Origin: Drosophila pseudoobscura
Lineage: Eukaryota > Arthropoda > Insecta > Diptera > Drosophilidae
Direction: 5' to 3'
Assembly: GCF_009870125.1 (NCBI RefSeq)
Contig: NC_046681.1
Span: 24,264,001 to 24,328,000, forward strand
DNA: 64,000 nucleotides
The notes beneath the pieces are model-generated. The model did not search any database. It was not told where the DNA came from and was given only the letters and a program-made list of their open reading frames with translations. Shown piece after piece: positions 25,301 to 35,500 of the stretch. Position 1 is the stretch's first letter. Each line of letters begins with the position of its first letter. A program made the translations under genes and the position numbers.

Positions 25301-27230
25301 TAGTCGAGAGTGGGTTGAGTTGAGGCGACGAGGTGCTGAACTTTAATTAAACGCAAAACCGAAATGTGCTTTTTTTTGCTCACATTCTGAACTTTGATAC
25401 ATCACAATGCAACAGGCCAGAGGCACAGGCTAGAGGCACAGGCCAGAGGCAACGGGCAGCAACAGGCAGCAGGGGAAAATACTGATGTCTGATGCACTGA
25501 GATTCGCTGATTAACAGATGGGCTCCGGTACGCTCTGTCGCTAGTATATATGGGATCTATGAGCTAACAACAATCGCATAACGAGTGAGAACCTTCGAAT
25601 ATTGACTGAGATCAGTGAGGAATTGTATAACACATTTTGTATTGGGTTCTATAAAAATTTTGAGAGGCTTAAATTGTAATTTAAGTGGAACTGTTCCTCT
25701 ATTCTATCGAAGAGCTCTTTTGAGGATCTCTAGGATCTGTGACTGAAAATATAACCACATCTTCCGGTCTATATTTTACTTCCACGAGAGTCCCGATCGT
25801 AGACGTATTGAGCAGAGACCAATTCTACAGCAATCTATGAACTTTAGGGTACTATCAGGTGTACTCATAGTTCAAGTGTGTTTAGGGACCCCCTTTTTCC
25901 GCCCTTGAGATTTTGATAGGTTCTATTCCGAGTTGAATTATGTAAGATCATATAGAAAGTTCACTTTGTACCCTTTTAGATCATCTATTTCACAATAAAT
26001 CGATTAAAGCTTCTTCAACTTTATTTGTCATATGTTTTGTACACTCATTGCAAAACCTCCAAACGCAACCATAGTATAATCCTAACCCCTCTACCCCTTA
26101 ATGGGTAAACCTCCCAAAAACTGATCGATAAAGGGGTACAGAAAGTTTTGGGCGATCTAAATAGGCCAAAACCTTGAATAACCCAATGAGCCATGATCCG
26201 AAAACAGTTGGGCATTATAGAACACTGAATCACAAAATGTAAGTTTAGAATGTACGAAAAAAAAACGGCAAGGCCAGCAATTTGGTGGAAAAGAAGGAAG
26301 GAGGGATATAGAGAGGGGAAAAACAACAACAAAGTTTCAATCAAAAATGCGAAATGCAAATAAAATGCAGGTAGACTGCACACAGTCTCTCTCTCTCTCT
26401 CTCTCACTCTGTCGCACACATGCAGCAACTGTAACAATAACGGCAAGAGGAGACGTAACCGCAACAACAAAGAGTGGAGCGCGAAGATGGGGAAAGGAGT
26501 GAGCGGGCGAGCTGCACATCGTGCGAGTGTGTGTGTGTGTTTGGGTGTGCGGTGAAGGTAAGTGCGCTTATCAGGCCCAAAAGCAAGCAAAAGCAAACGC
26601 CGGATATGAGCGCCACTTAAAAACTGTAAAAACAATGAGCAGGCAACAAGTGTGTGTGACAAACAGAGACAGGGCTATATCTGCAGAGAAAGAGAGAGAG
26701 AGAGATGGAGAGAAAGGAAGGTGTAAGCAAAGAGAGTGTCCGATTTGCACTTACCGTTTTAAAGAGAGGCAACCACAACAACAACAACAGGCGAGGAGAG
26801 ACAGGTAGCCAATTAATGAAAGCGACAAAATGGCAAATAATACTTTGGCAAACTACAGTGGGACCTCCTCGAGGACAAAAAGACTTTATATAGTGTTCAA
26901 AAGTAGGAAAAAATTGGCTTAGAGCGAGATCTGAGGGTGATTAATTACCGTTCAAGCGGGCTTTCACTGTTCTCAAAGAGCGGTAAGCAGAGAGACAGTC
27001 GACGGCGACGGCGACAGCAAACAGCCACCCCATAAACAGTTACACTAATTGCAAGCATGCGTTGACGCAGCTTTCGTCACCCGCAAATTGTAGTTGTAGT
27101 TTTCCTAATTGTAATTGTAGTTGTAGTTCAATCAAAATTTACAGTTGTTCATCGAACAATTTGCTGAATCATTTGCTTATGGCCGAATCAAGAAGAGTAC
27201 GGAGTAGAGTATGTTGTTTGTCTTAATTAC

Positions 27231-27809
27231 CGTTTTAAGCTGATTCTCCTCCTTCGCGTACGCTCTCGCTGGCTGGCTGGCTGGCTGGCTGGCTATTTGG
27301 GGTTGGTTGTGTGTTGTCGTCAAACACTTCAATGAAAACTTTTATGTGGAGCAATTGATAAAGCCGCACACACAAACACACGCACATGCAGCACGCACAC
27401 TCACTGGCACTGTTACACGCGCACACACAGGCAAGCCATACACACATTTACAGCTAGTATTTTGTACGTAAAAATTAAGTACAATCTCATTCACTGGCAC
27501 TTTTTTCCCTCTGTTGTTGTTGTTGTAAGTATTTTTTTATAGCCGTATACCAATTAAATAAACATTTTTTCGTTGTGTGTGTGTGTTTCATTGATCGTCG
27601 CGTTTTGATTAATTGTTTGAATTACGTTTATTATTGCGATTATTGTTTATTTGTTTGTTCGTCTCCGTCTTCGTCTTCGCTCGCATCGGACGAAAAATCT
27701 CCTCTGGCTCTCCACAAAAGGCTCTCGCTTCCGTTACACCGAACCGCACTCGGGAGCGTTGGAAAAATCACTAACCCAACCGGCTGAAAGCTGAATGCAG
27801 CAGAAAACT
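27231..27809 (-). other. Second candidate noncoding first exon
   Basis: On the minus strand a perfect initiator TCAGTT (27806-27811, A+1 at 27809) precedes 579 bases rich in AACAA and CA repeats. These end at a donor, AACG/GTAATT, at 27231/27230. The exon contains a (GCCA)n tract (plus-strand GGCT repeats, 27268-27294). Upstream DNA on the same strand is dense in GAGAGAGCGAGCGAGC, typical of GAGA-type promoters. No coding frame with domains is present. Its strand and shape match the candidate exon at 14503-15477, so the two may be alternative starts of one gene. This rests on sequence signals alone. Confidence 0.45.
27268..27294. repeat. (GCTG)n tetranucleotide repeat
   Basis: Six to seven GGCT units inside the candidate leader exon on the opposite strand. 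Confidence 0.9.
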
Positions 27810-27811
27810 GA
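27806..27811 (-). promoter_or_regulatory. Initiator (TCAGTT) of candidate promoter
   Basis: Perfect Inr. A further TTCAGC lies 15-25 bases downstream and GGTTGG sits near +29, a weak DPE. No TATA box is seen at the expected distance. Confidence 0.4.
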
Positions 27812-30398
27812 TCAATCGGTCTGCGCCGATGGAGCCCATCGTGCGGCGGCTCGTGCTCGCTCGCTCTCTCTCTCTTCCCACTCGTGCTCTTGAGCTTGCT
27901 TGCGCTCTCTCTCTTGGTGCGAACGACAAGTGGCGATTCTTTTAGCGTGCGAGCAGAGTGCATAGAAGAAAGGGTGAGGGTGGCCCCCACGAGAGCAAAC
28001 GATGCACAAAGAGAGGGAGAGCGATCGAGTGGCATGTGACTTGAAGAGCGGGAAGACCTTACCTTTTGATTAAATACACCTTTTTGTGCTCGATATGAAT
28101 GAATTTGCGTTGGCACGCTCTGGCCGAAGAGAGAGCCACAAGCTAAGAGAACGAATTGCCTGCTCTTTGATCTGATAAACTGATACTCTTTAATGTGTAG
28201 CAGGTTGAGTGATTATTATCATTATGAAGTGATCTGATTTGCTGGCGATATTAAAGCACGGCTCCCGTCAATAATTACAGATGGTACGAGATTCGTGAGG
28301 AGCTTAAAAGAAGCTAAAAATAATAATATAGTGCATGATTAAAGCCAAATCAATATGGTAGTAGGATCATTATCCACGAATACCCATTAGCCCCCAAACA
28401 AGATGGAGACATCACCTGGACAGGACAGGACAGGGACAGGGACAGCGACAAGGCCTGAAAAACGAGGTGATAATTCACTTGTACAGCACCCTCTCACATT
28501 TGCATTCGCCTTCCCACTAACTACGGTTATCCTCAATCAGCTAATTTATTTCCATGGAAAATATCGCCCCCACCTATAGGAAACCGAGCAGTTTTCCCTG
28601 CCTCTGGTGGGAGGGGGGCGGGGGGCCGTTCAATAGGAGAAACCAAACAATTAAGCAAACAAAACGACAGCCGTCTCGTCTCTGAGGCTGCAACGGACTC
28701 CCAGTGCCAGCCCCGACCCGGCTCCGATTCCCACTGCGAATACGACTCTGATAGCCCTCCAGATAGAAACTGTCAAACAAAACAAACTACAAGATAGAAG
28801 CCAAACAAAACGAAGGCTCCCAAAGTGTGCTGAGGCTCGGTCTTGTCGTTTTGCTACCTTTTAGGGCTAAAAAGGGTATAATCGTTCCTCGTGTTTCCCA
28901 AATATTCTAGATCATCATCTGAGCCTAAATGGATCTGGGCATACTCGTATCAGTAGAATCGTTCGTAAAGTCCACTGAATCTCGAAAACAAAACAAAAAC
29001 TTTGAAGTGGTATCATTGTAGACACTGATTTAATAGATTTAGTGGGTATTCTTTAGTCTAAGTCCCCTTTCAATGGCCTTCTTGCTGGTCGTTTCTTCAG
29101 TCTTTTGTTTTTGCATAGCAAATGGAAGACTAAGTACAAGGAGAGGCGTCAATGACGACCGACGAAGCCGACCGACGACCGACGGGCGACCGGCGACCTT
29201 ACCCTCGAACATCGAACAACAACAGCCAGTCCCCCGCCAACAAAAGCAACAAAAACAGGGACACATCAAAAAGGAAGTAAGAAGCAAAAACAAAACACGC
29301 AAAACAAGAAAACGAAGAACTGTCTGTGGTAGGCGAAGCTTTGAATACCCTTACAGATCCATCGTTGCCAAGGCAGCTTGGTTGGATTACCTTAAGAGAC
29401 AAAGTAGTCCATAGAGTCGTAGGTGATACCTTTAGGAAGGGTAGAAAAAAGCACTGGCAAAAGAGTCGGACAGAGAGGGAGAGAAATGCATCGAATATAA
29501 ATTAACTGCCATGAAACGGAGTAATGGAGCAACAACAGCACAAGTAGAAGAAGCAGAGCAGCAGCAGTGGGTGAGAGAGAGAGGTAGAGGGAGACGAGGA
29601 GAGAGCAGCTCGCGCCAGAGACGCGAAGGTAACAATGAAGGCTGCACAAAAAGGCAGAAAGCAAAACGACAAAGCACAGCGCAAGAGCAGCGATGCTTAG
29701 TGGGCGTATACCGCATGCCTGCCCCCCATCTCCCGCCCCGCTCCACCCCGCACTGCACTGCACACCTTTCCTGGGTGCAATCTATGCCAGCGATCGGCTA
29801 AGTACAAATGGTTAGGAGATGCAACTACAACAACTGCAACAATAGCGAGGTCAAACAGCAATCAATAAAGGTCAGCGACTACCGCCAAGGCACGCCTGAG
29901 TGCCTACCGTCAATGCCAGTGGAACAGTGGAGAAAATGAGGAGGATGAAGAGGAGGTGGAGCAGGCGAGGAGACAGCAACCGGCAACCAGCAACCAGCCC
30001 ACACCCAAGCATACCTACCCCCCCACCACCTCCTCTCCCCCTATCTCTCTCCCTAGTCATTTGCCCATTCATGCGGCCCACGATGAAGATGCTTTATGTT
30101 GCAAATTGAAAGCTGGACATCCAATCGACTGGAGAAGAACAAGACCCAGATGGGAGACGGAAGATGGAGATGGTAGCCAGCGACGGCCGGACGGACAAGC
30201 ACAGGAAAAGAGACGGGAGAGGAGAAGAACGGTGAAGAGCGACGGCGGCTGTAGGCAGGCCGACAAATGTAGACAGTTGCGACTGCGCAGCAGCAGCAGC
30301 ACCAGAAGCAGCAGCAGCAGCGTCAGCATCAGAAGACAAAGCAGAAAGAGAGAGGGAGAACAAGGAGAGAGAGAGCTTAGTGCTAGGAGCTGGATTAA
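27812..30398. other. Noncoding stretch upstream of the candidate promoter
   Basis: No supported gene. Rich in GAGAG to about 28130. Contains GACAG repeats near 28420-28450, CGACC-type repeats at 29150-29200, purine-rich GCA/GAG sequence at 29520-29640 and 30160-30380, and a C-rich block at 30015-30040. Open frames on both strands at 29.4-30.4 kb are low complexity. Confidence 0.5.
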
Positions 30399-31023
30399 CC
30401 CACTAAATGAAAATATGTATGCACTTACCTGGTTGAATGAGGATTGAGGGTATGAATACGGTATTCAAAATCGCATATACCATTTTTTACTACATTTTTT
30501 ATTGCATGGAGAAACAAGTTATGGAATTTCCTTATGCGATGTTTTCTATACTACTATATTAAGTTGCATTCGGTTTGCAGATCCACTTTTATCATGAATT
30601 CAATAAGTCAATTCAAAATGCAGATGTTCCTAAGCAATTCGCTATTTGGATTCTTCGAACCAAATCTGTTTTCACGGGGATCTTAACCCCCTCCACTAAC
30701 CCATTGCGCCAATTATTTAATACCGATTTTAATTGACTCTTTCCTAGGAAATAAAAGTTACTGTTCGCCATATGCATATTACTGTCTCAAGGCAAAATAA
30801 GGTGTTACAACTCGGAAAAGAATTTCAAACTTTAAAACATGTTTTAGGGATAAAAAACATGAGAAACTCGCCGACCATAAATGTGTAAAAGAATTGTTTA
30901 GATCCTATATAAACCGGCTTAAAAAATGAACCCATTGTTTTGAAATATACTCATAATATTATTACGAAATAAACTTAATCCTTCTGAATCCATGTTTTTC
31001 CAACCCCATCGGCAAAGAGTGGG
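30399..31023. mobile_element. Possible piggyBac-like MITE
   Basis: About 625 bp of AT-rich, noncoding DNA beginning CCCACT and ending AGTGGG, flanked on both sides by TTAA (30395-30398 and 31024-31027). TTAA target duplication and CCC-starting inverted ends are the hallmark of piggyBac transposons. The inverted similarity is short (TTAACCCACT, 10 bp), so chance is a real alternative. Confidence 0.35.
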
Positions 31024-31027
31024 TTAA

Positions 31028-31971
31028 GAAGCCAAGCTAAATGGCGGATGTCGATGACTGTGGCATTAGGCGTATGTTTCTTGGCTATTTCTGTGGCTGC
31101 TGCCCCCCTGGCTGCCCACTAGCCGGCGACCTGTCCCGGTCCCGCCCGCCCCATCACCGCCCCCGCAGGTGCAGCAGCTTCTGATGATGATGCAGCTACC
31201 AAGTAGCCTCTGTGGATGCCACAACCTCCACTACCACTGCCACTACCACTGCCACTGCCATTGCCTCTGCCCGTGTGCCTGCCTCAACTCGGGATGTGTC
31301 TTGTGGCTGGCTGCTATCTGCCTCGCTTTTGGCATACACAAGATATTTTTAATGGCCCAGCTTCCTTTTTACAGATGCTTTACTTCGTTCTCGGGCTTTT
31401 TCGCTGCTTTTTTTTTTGTTGGTTGGTCTGATTTTTGTGAATGAAGTTGTTTTAGATACTCTCACACACAGCACACCGCACACACTCGTAGATACAGAGG
31501 CAGAAAGAGCACCATTATCGCACTGACATGTCTGGTAGATGTCGTGGCTCCCCTATAGCCTCAATCCCCACTCTGCCTCACAGATCCGCCGCCCACTTGG
31601 CCCGTACTGCTGCCCGTACTGCGGTGTGTCACCTGTTGATGGATTTCGTTGTTTGATTAACATGAAATGGCATCGCAGTCCACAGTCGGCAGTCGGCAGT
31701 CGGCAGTCCCGTCCCAGCGATCTTGATGCCTTGAGTGGAGTCGCCGACTTTAAGTGACTCTCCGCCTGCCTCGGGATGCCTGCCGCCTAGACCCAGATTG
31801 ATGTGGTGGATGGGCAAAGTGAGTGCGCCCGGAGTGGGATAACCAAAGGAGAACGGAATCACTGGTCATAAACTACAGAGGTAATCATCAGGTAGCTGCA
31901 GGTAGCAGCCTTTGGACTTGCATCATTAGAAAACACTTAGGGGAAATCGGTTGGGCACTACCTAAACATCC
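31028..31971. other. Noncoding stretch upstream of a small secreted-protein gene
   Basis: No supported gene. Contains CCACTG/CCATTG repeats at 31225-31265 and a GGCAGTC repeat at 31688-31708. It is the upstream region of the plus-strand gene starting at 32035. Confidence 0.5.
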
Positions 31972-32009
31972 TTTATATTCCACTGGGCCATGCCTCAACC
32001 AGCACATTC
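31972..32009 (+). promoter_or_regulatory. TATA-like box and initiator for the 32-kb gene
   Basis: TTTATAT at 31972-31978 is followed 34 bases later by ACATTC (A at 32006), an Inr-like sequence. Initiation there would exclude the in-frame upstream ATG at 31990 and leave a leader of about 29 nt before the ATG at 32035. Confidence 0.4.
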
Positions 32010-32034
32010 CAATCCCAGCTGCCAAGCAGTCAAG

Positions 32035-32403
32035 ATGTCGAACGTTAAACTTCTACTACTCGTTCTCGTCGTTGTCACGCTGCTCCTCCTGGTCGCGGCT
32101 CGGCCCAAGTCACGGTCTCCAGTCTATAACGAGGTCACCTCCCTGCCGGCGGAGCGCGAGAGTCTGGGCAACGAGCTGCTGGAGCAACAGATCTCCCCAT
32201 GGAGGCGACAGGCCAAGAAGGACTTCTCCATGAGGCGGCACTCCTACATCAATCCCAAGATGATGCTCTCGCGGAGTCCCTTCCTCCAGCGCATCTACGA
32301 TCTGCCGGAGCCGGACATTGCACCCGGCGGAGCCAACTACTTTGGTAACGAGGTGCTGCCGCTGGCCACCTACGAGATCATGGAACCAGAATCCCTGTAC
32401 TAG
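32035..32403 (+). CDS. Small secreted protein, possible peptide precursor
   Basis: An intronless 122-residue protein that I do not recognise. Residues 5-21 are almost entirely Leu and Val, a strong signal peptide, with likely cleavage after Ala22. The mature part has no cysteine. It has three dibasic pairs (Arg57-Arg58, Lys61-Lys62, Arg67-Arg68) clustered within 12 residues, which is how neuropeptide precursors are often cut. The long C-terminal segment from His69 to Tyr122 is rich in Pro, Tyr and Glu and has no amidation glycine at a dibasic site. Residues 44-49 (LGNELL) and 103-108 (FGNEVL) weakly resemble each other. A second in-frame ATG lies 15 codons upstream at 31990; I prefer 32035 because it starts the signal peptide directly and the promoter signals favour it. 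AATAAA follows at 32582-32587. A nonpeptide secreted protein is an alternative. Confidence 0.72.
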   Translation: MSNVKLLLLVLVVVTLLLLVAARPKSRSPVYNEVTSLPAERESLGNELLEQQISPWRRQAKKDFSMRRHSYINPKMMLSRSPFLQRIYDLPEPDIAPGGANYFGNEVLPLATYEIMEPESLY

Positions 32404-32581
32404 GGGAGGCATCTTTAAGGCTTAAATATATTATAAGGTGAAAGAATTTCAAATAGTGATAGGAAATTTCTTTCTTTTAAAGAAATACAAATGGATCTTG
32501 TAAGATAATATAATTGTATTGTATTGACATCTCTAGAAAAAGAATTTAAAATTTTCCATCTTTTAAATATTAATTTTGAAT

Positions 32582-32587
32582 AATAAA
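32582..32587 (+). terminator. Polyadenylation signal AATAAA
   Basis: First AATAAA downstream of the 32035-32403 frame, giving a 3' UTR of about 200 nt. Confidence 0.5.
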
Positions 32588-35500
32588 TTGATTTTAAAAC
32601 AAAGTTAAAAGTTATTCGTTATTTCGCCTGATTCAGGGTAGCCCGAGAAACCCTTAGGTAAGTCCTCCGCAATCGAAAGTCTTTAAGCAGTTTTTAACCA
32701 CACCAATGGATGGGAGTATGATCCCCCCCAAGAGCGTAGCAACCTATCGGATGTACTGGAAATAGACAAACTAACTATTCAAGAAATATGGGACAAGGAG
32801 TGATGCTATTGGAGCCACAAGTTGATATACAATAATTCACTTCTTCAAAAGAAAAACCTCCATATCTAATACACTTCTGTTTTGTTTATATTATCATCAT
32901 CGTCATCGTGTTTCTCTTCGCCTATGATGAATAGGATCAAGATGGAGCTGCTGAACGTATTGAAGATGATGGCGATGGCGGCGGTGATAATGGAAACATT
33001 GATGCAGAAGGATGGCAAGGAAGTGAAGTAAATTTAGAAGGTAGATTATATGAAGAATGAGCCTCCATGTAGTACTTTATAAGGCACCTTAATCTGTGTA
33101 TTCAAAGCATCATCCTAGTGGAAGTTTAACAAATAAGTCACATTCAAGTAAAGAGAATGCCACCGTCTAATCCATTCGACAAATGAACATACCCGTGTAG
33201 CACACACATATCCTTTGTTTCGCTTTTTTACACTTACTTTGAAGTTCCATCTTTCTCGATAAGTATTGAACCAATCTCTATAATCCATTTAAATTCTTAG
33301 AGCTATAGCTTTTTGACCATTTCTTCGTTTCTGTAAGTAAAAGCACACTAGTATTCTAGTGGAAGGTGCTCCATGGTAGGATTTTCTTATAGCCGAAAAA
33401 GGCTTTAATCTTTGAATGCCTTAAGGTCAAGGAGTTCTTAGAAAACCCATTCTCCTGCTGCAAACCCCAGAAATCTCTTGGCCAATGTTGATCACTGGCA
33501 AAAAGCTCTCACACTCGGGTTAATCAAAGCCAACAGCTCTAAGGGGCAGCAGCAGCTACCTACCGCGGGGCAGCCACCAGTCGGCCGCTTGCAACAATCA
33601 ACACTCAACAACAATCAACAACGATCTGAACAAACTACAACAACATAATCAACAGGAGATCCCGATGCCCCAATCCCCGAGCCGAAAGCAACAACAAAAT
33701 GTTTAAATACGCAGAAAGAATGAGAGAGACAGAGACAGAGAGAGAGAGAGAGAGATGAAAAAACCGAAAAGAGCATTGGGAAGGAGCATCCCAAATGCCA
33801 TGTTGGAATCCATGTAGGAACAACGTACGAGTATATATGGTATATATATGGGTGTGCTGTGTGTACATATCCCCAAGGAATGGATGTTTTTTGCTTGTTG
33901 TTGTTGGAGGACACATCTATAGCGGAGAGGCCTGGGCTGCCACACACTGCAACAAGTGTTCCAAATCAAAACGGAAGCAAAGGCGGCGGCATCCACGACC
34001 ACGGCCATGGCCACAGAGTCCAGAGCAAGGGAGAGGGAGAGGGACAGAGACAGCGAGAGATGCTGCCACAAGTTGTCCAGCTACAGCTACTGGCCACGCA
34101 GCAGCAGCAACTCCTTTATGCCACATATGTACATGGCTTTTTGGTTCGACATGGCAAAAGCATTTGGAAAATGTAATTTACAACGCTCGGCGCAGAGCAA
34201 CAGGAGCTTCAGACGCACTCACAACCAGCGAGAGAGGGAGAGACGGAGGGTGGGCGGAGGAGGTGTGCCGCGAGGAGGGAACTGGTCAACTTTGGTCGGT
34301 CGCATCAAGCTACTCAACCTCAAAGTTGAACGGCATCACCTGCCACCGATCTCACACTGCTTGAAGCGCGCAGAAAGAGCAGTGGCAGCCAGGATTTAGC
34401 TGATCGATTTGGGTATACCCTCGGGAAAAGAGGGATCTTGAAGAAGCGATCGAAGAAGTGGCTAGTGTGTAGAATGTAGTTGGAATATCATTTAAGGATT
34501 CTAAAAATAAATAACAATTCTAAAACAACAAATAAAACAAACCATTTTGAGTATTCAAAGGGAATCTAGGTAAGGGAATACATTATAATAACAGATAATG
34601 GAGGAACGATATAAATGGAAGAACTACAAGGTGTTACCTGGACTTCGAAGTAGAACGAATGCAAGGCCTATGTGCATATCAGCACTGAACCATTCAGAAA
34701 AGTTTTCAAGGAATCGAAATGAAAACCTTAGTGGAACAAAGCATTATACAGGAAGTATTATTCTGCAATCTATTAAAGAATTTTAAGTGGAGAAAAAACT
34801 TTGAATGATTCACTGCTAAAACGATATATTCTTGGAGGATTACTAAAATGTTTAGGGGCTTCTATTTAGTACCTAAATTGTTACCTTTTAATTACAATTA
34901 TTGCAGAAAATATAAAATACTACTCACCCTCCTGTAAAATGTACATAATTTACAATCTAAAGAAATGTAAGAAAATGCTTCTTTATTTATAAGAAACTTG
35001 ATCAAAGTTTTTGGGATTACCTAAAACCCTTTCTTTGCATGTGATGATAGAACACTCTGAGCCTTTACACCTGCTCCTGCCGATCCTCATATACCCCATT
35101 TAGATTAGATTCCTATAGGGTATGTGTATATTGAAAAGCAAACCGCTCAACTAAGGAGAACAAGAGCCAGCGAAGATTTTAATTTTAACCTTTTTGTACG
35201 CGGCTCCACTCCGCTCCGTTCTGTTCGGTTGCCCCCACTCCTCCGATGGCTTCTGTGCGCTCAAGTTTTCCTCGCTTGATTTTTTTTCTTTTCTTTTCTT
35301 CTCTTACTTTTTTTTTTGTTTAATTTGCTGCAGCGCTTCATAGAGCATTTTTCATTAAATTCCTGAATTAAGGCATTCCTCCCTGGCCCCACATTGGACG
35401 ATGGTCATGTTCTGAAATAAGAGCAACATTGCAACATTGTCCAAGGAGTCCGACGACATGGTGACGACGACGACTACGACGATGGCTCTGGCTTTGGTCT

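Larger units (their letters stand above)
15861..27230. other. Long noncoding, repeat-rich stretch
   Basis: No supported protein-coding exon over about 11 kb. Visible simple sequence includes (GGGGAA)n at 16483-16510, TA-rich repeats at 17590-17645, CGACGACC-type tracts at 17735-17800, (GT)n at 18102-18126 and ACA/CATC repeats at 20520-20590. Further tracts are GATCTGAA repeats near 22300-22320, (GA)n near 22636 and (CT)n at 26388-26404. The open frames at 26045-26662 (minus) and 21736-22116 (minus) show no motifs. Position between two candidate first exons on the same strand suggests an intron. Confidence 0.5.

Noticed and set aside
26045-26662. 205-codon minus-strand open frame
   Set aside because: Built on CT and GT repeats (Leu/Ser/Arg-rich); no motif and no splice or promoter support for coding.
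32924-33058. Short frames in a GATGG-rich stretch (one Met-rich, one Asp/Gly-rich)
   Set aside because: Both registers arise from the same imperfect repeat, and neither has a signal peptide or motif.
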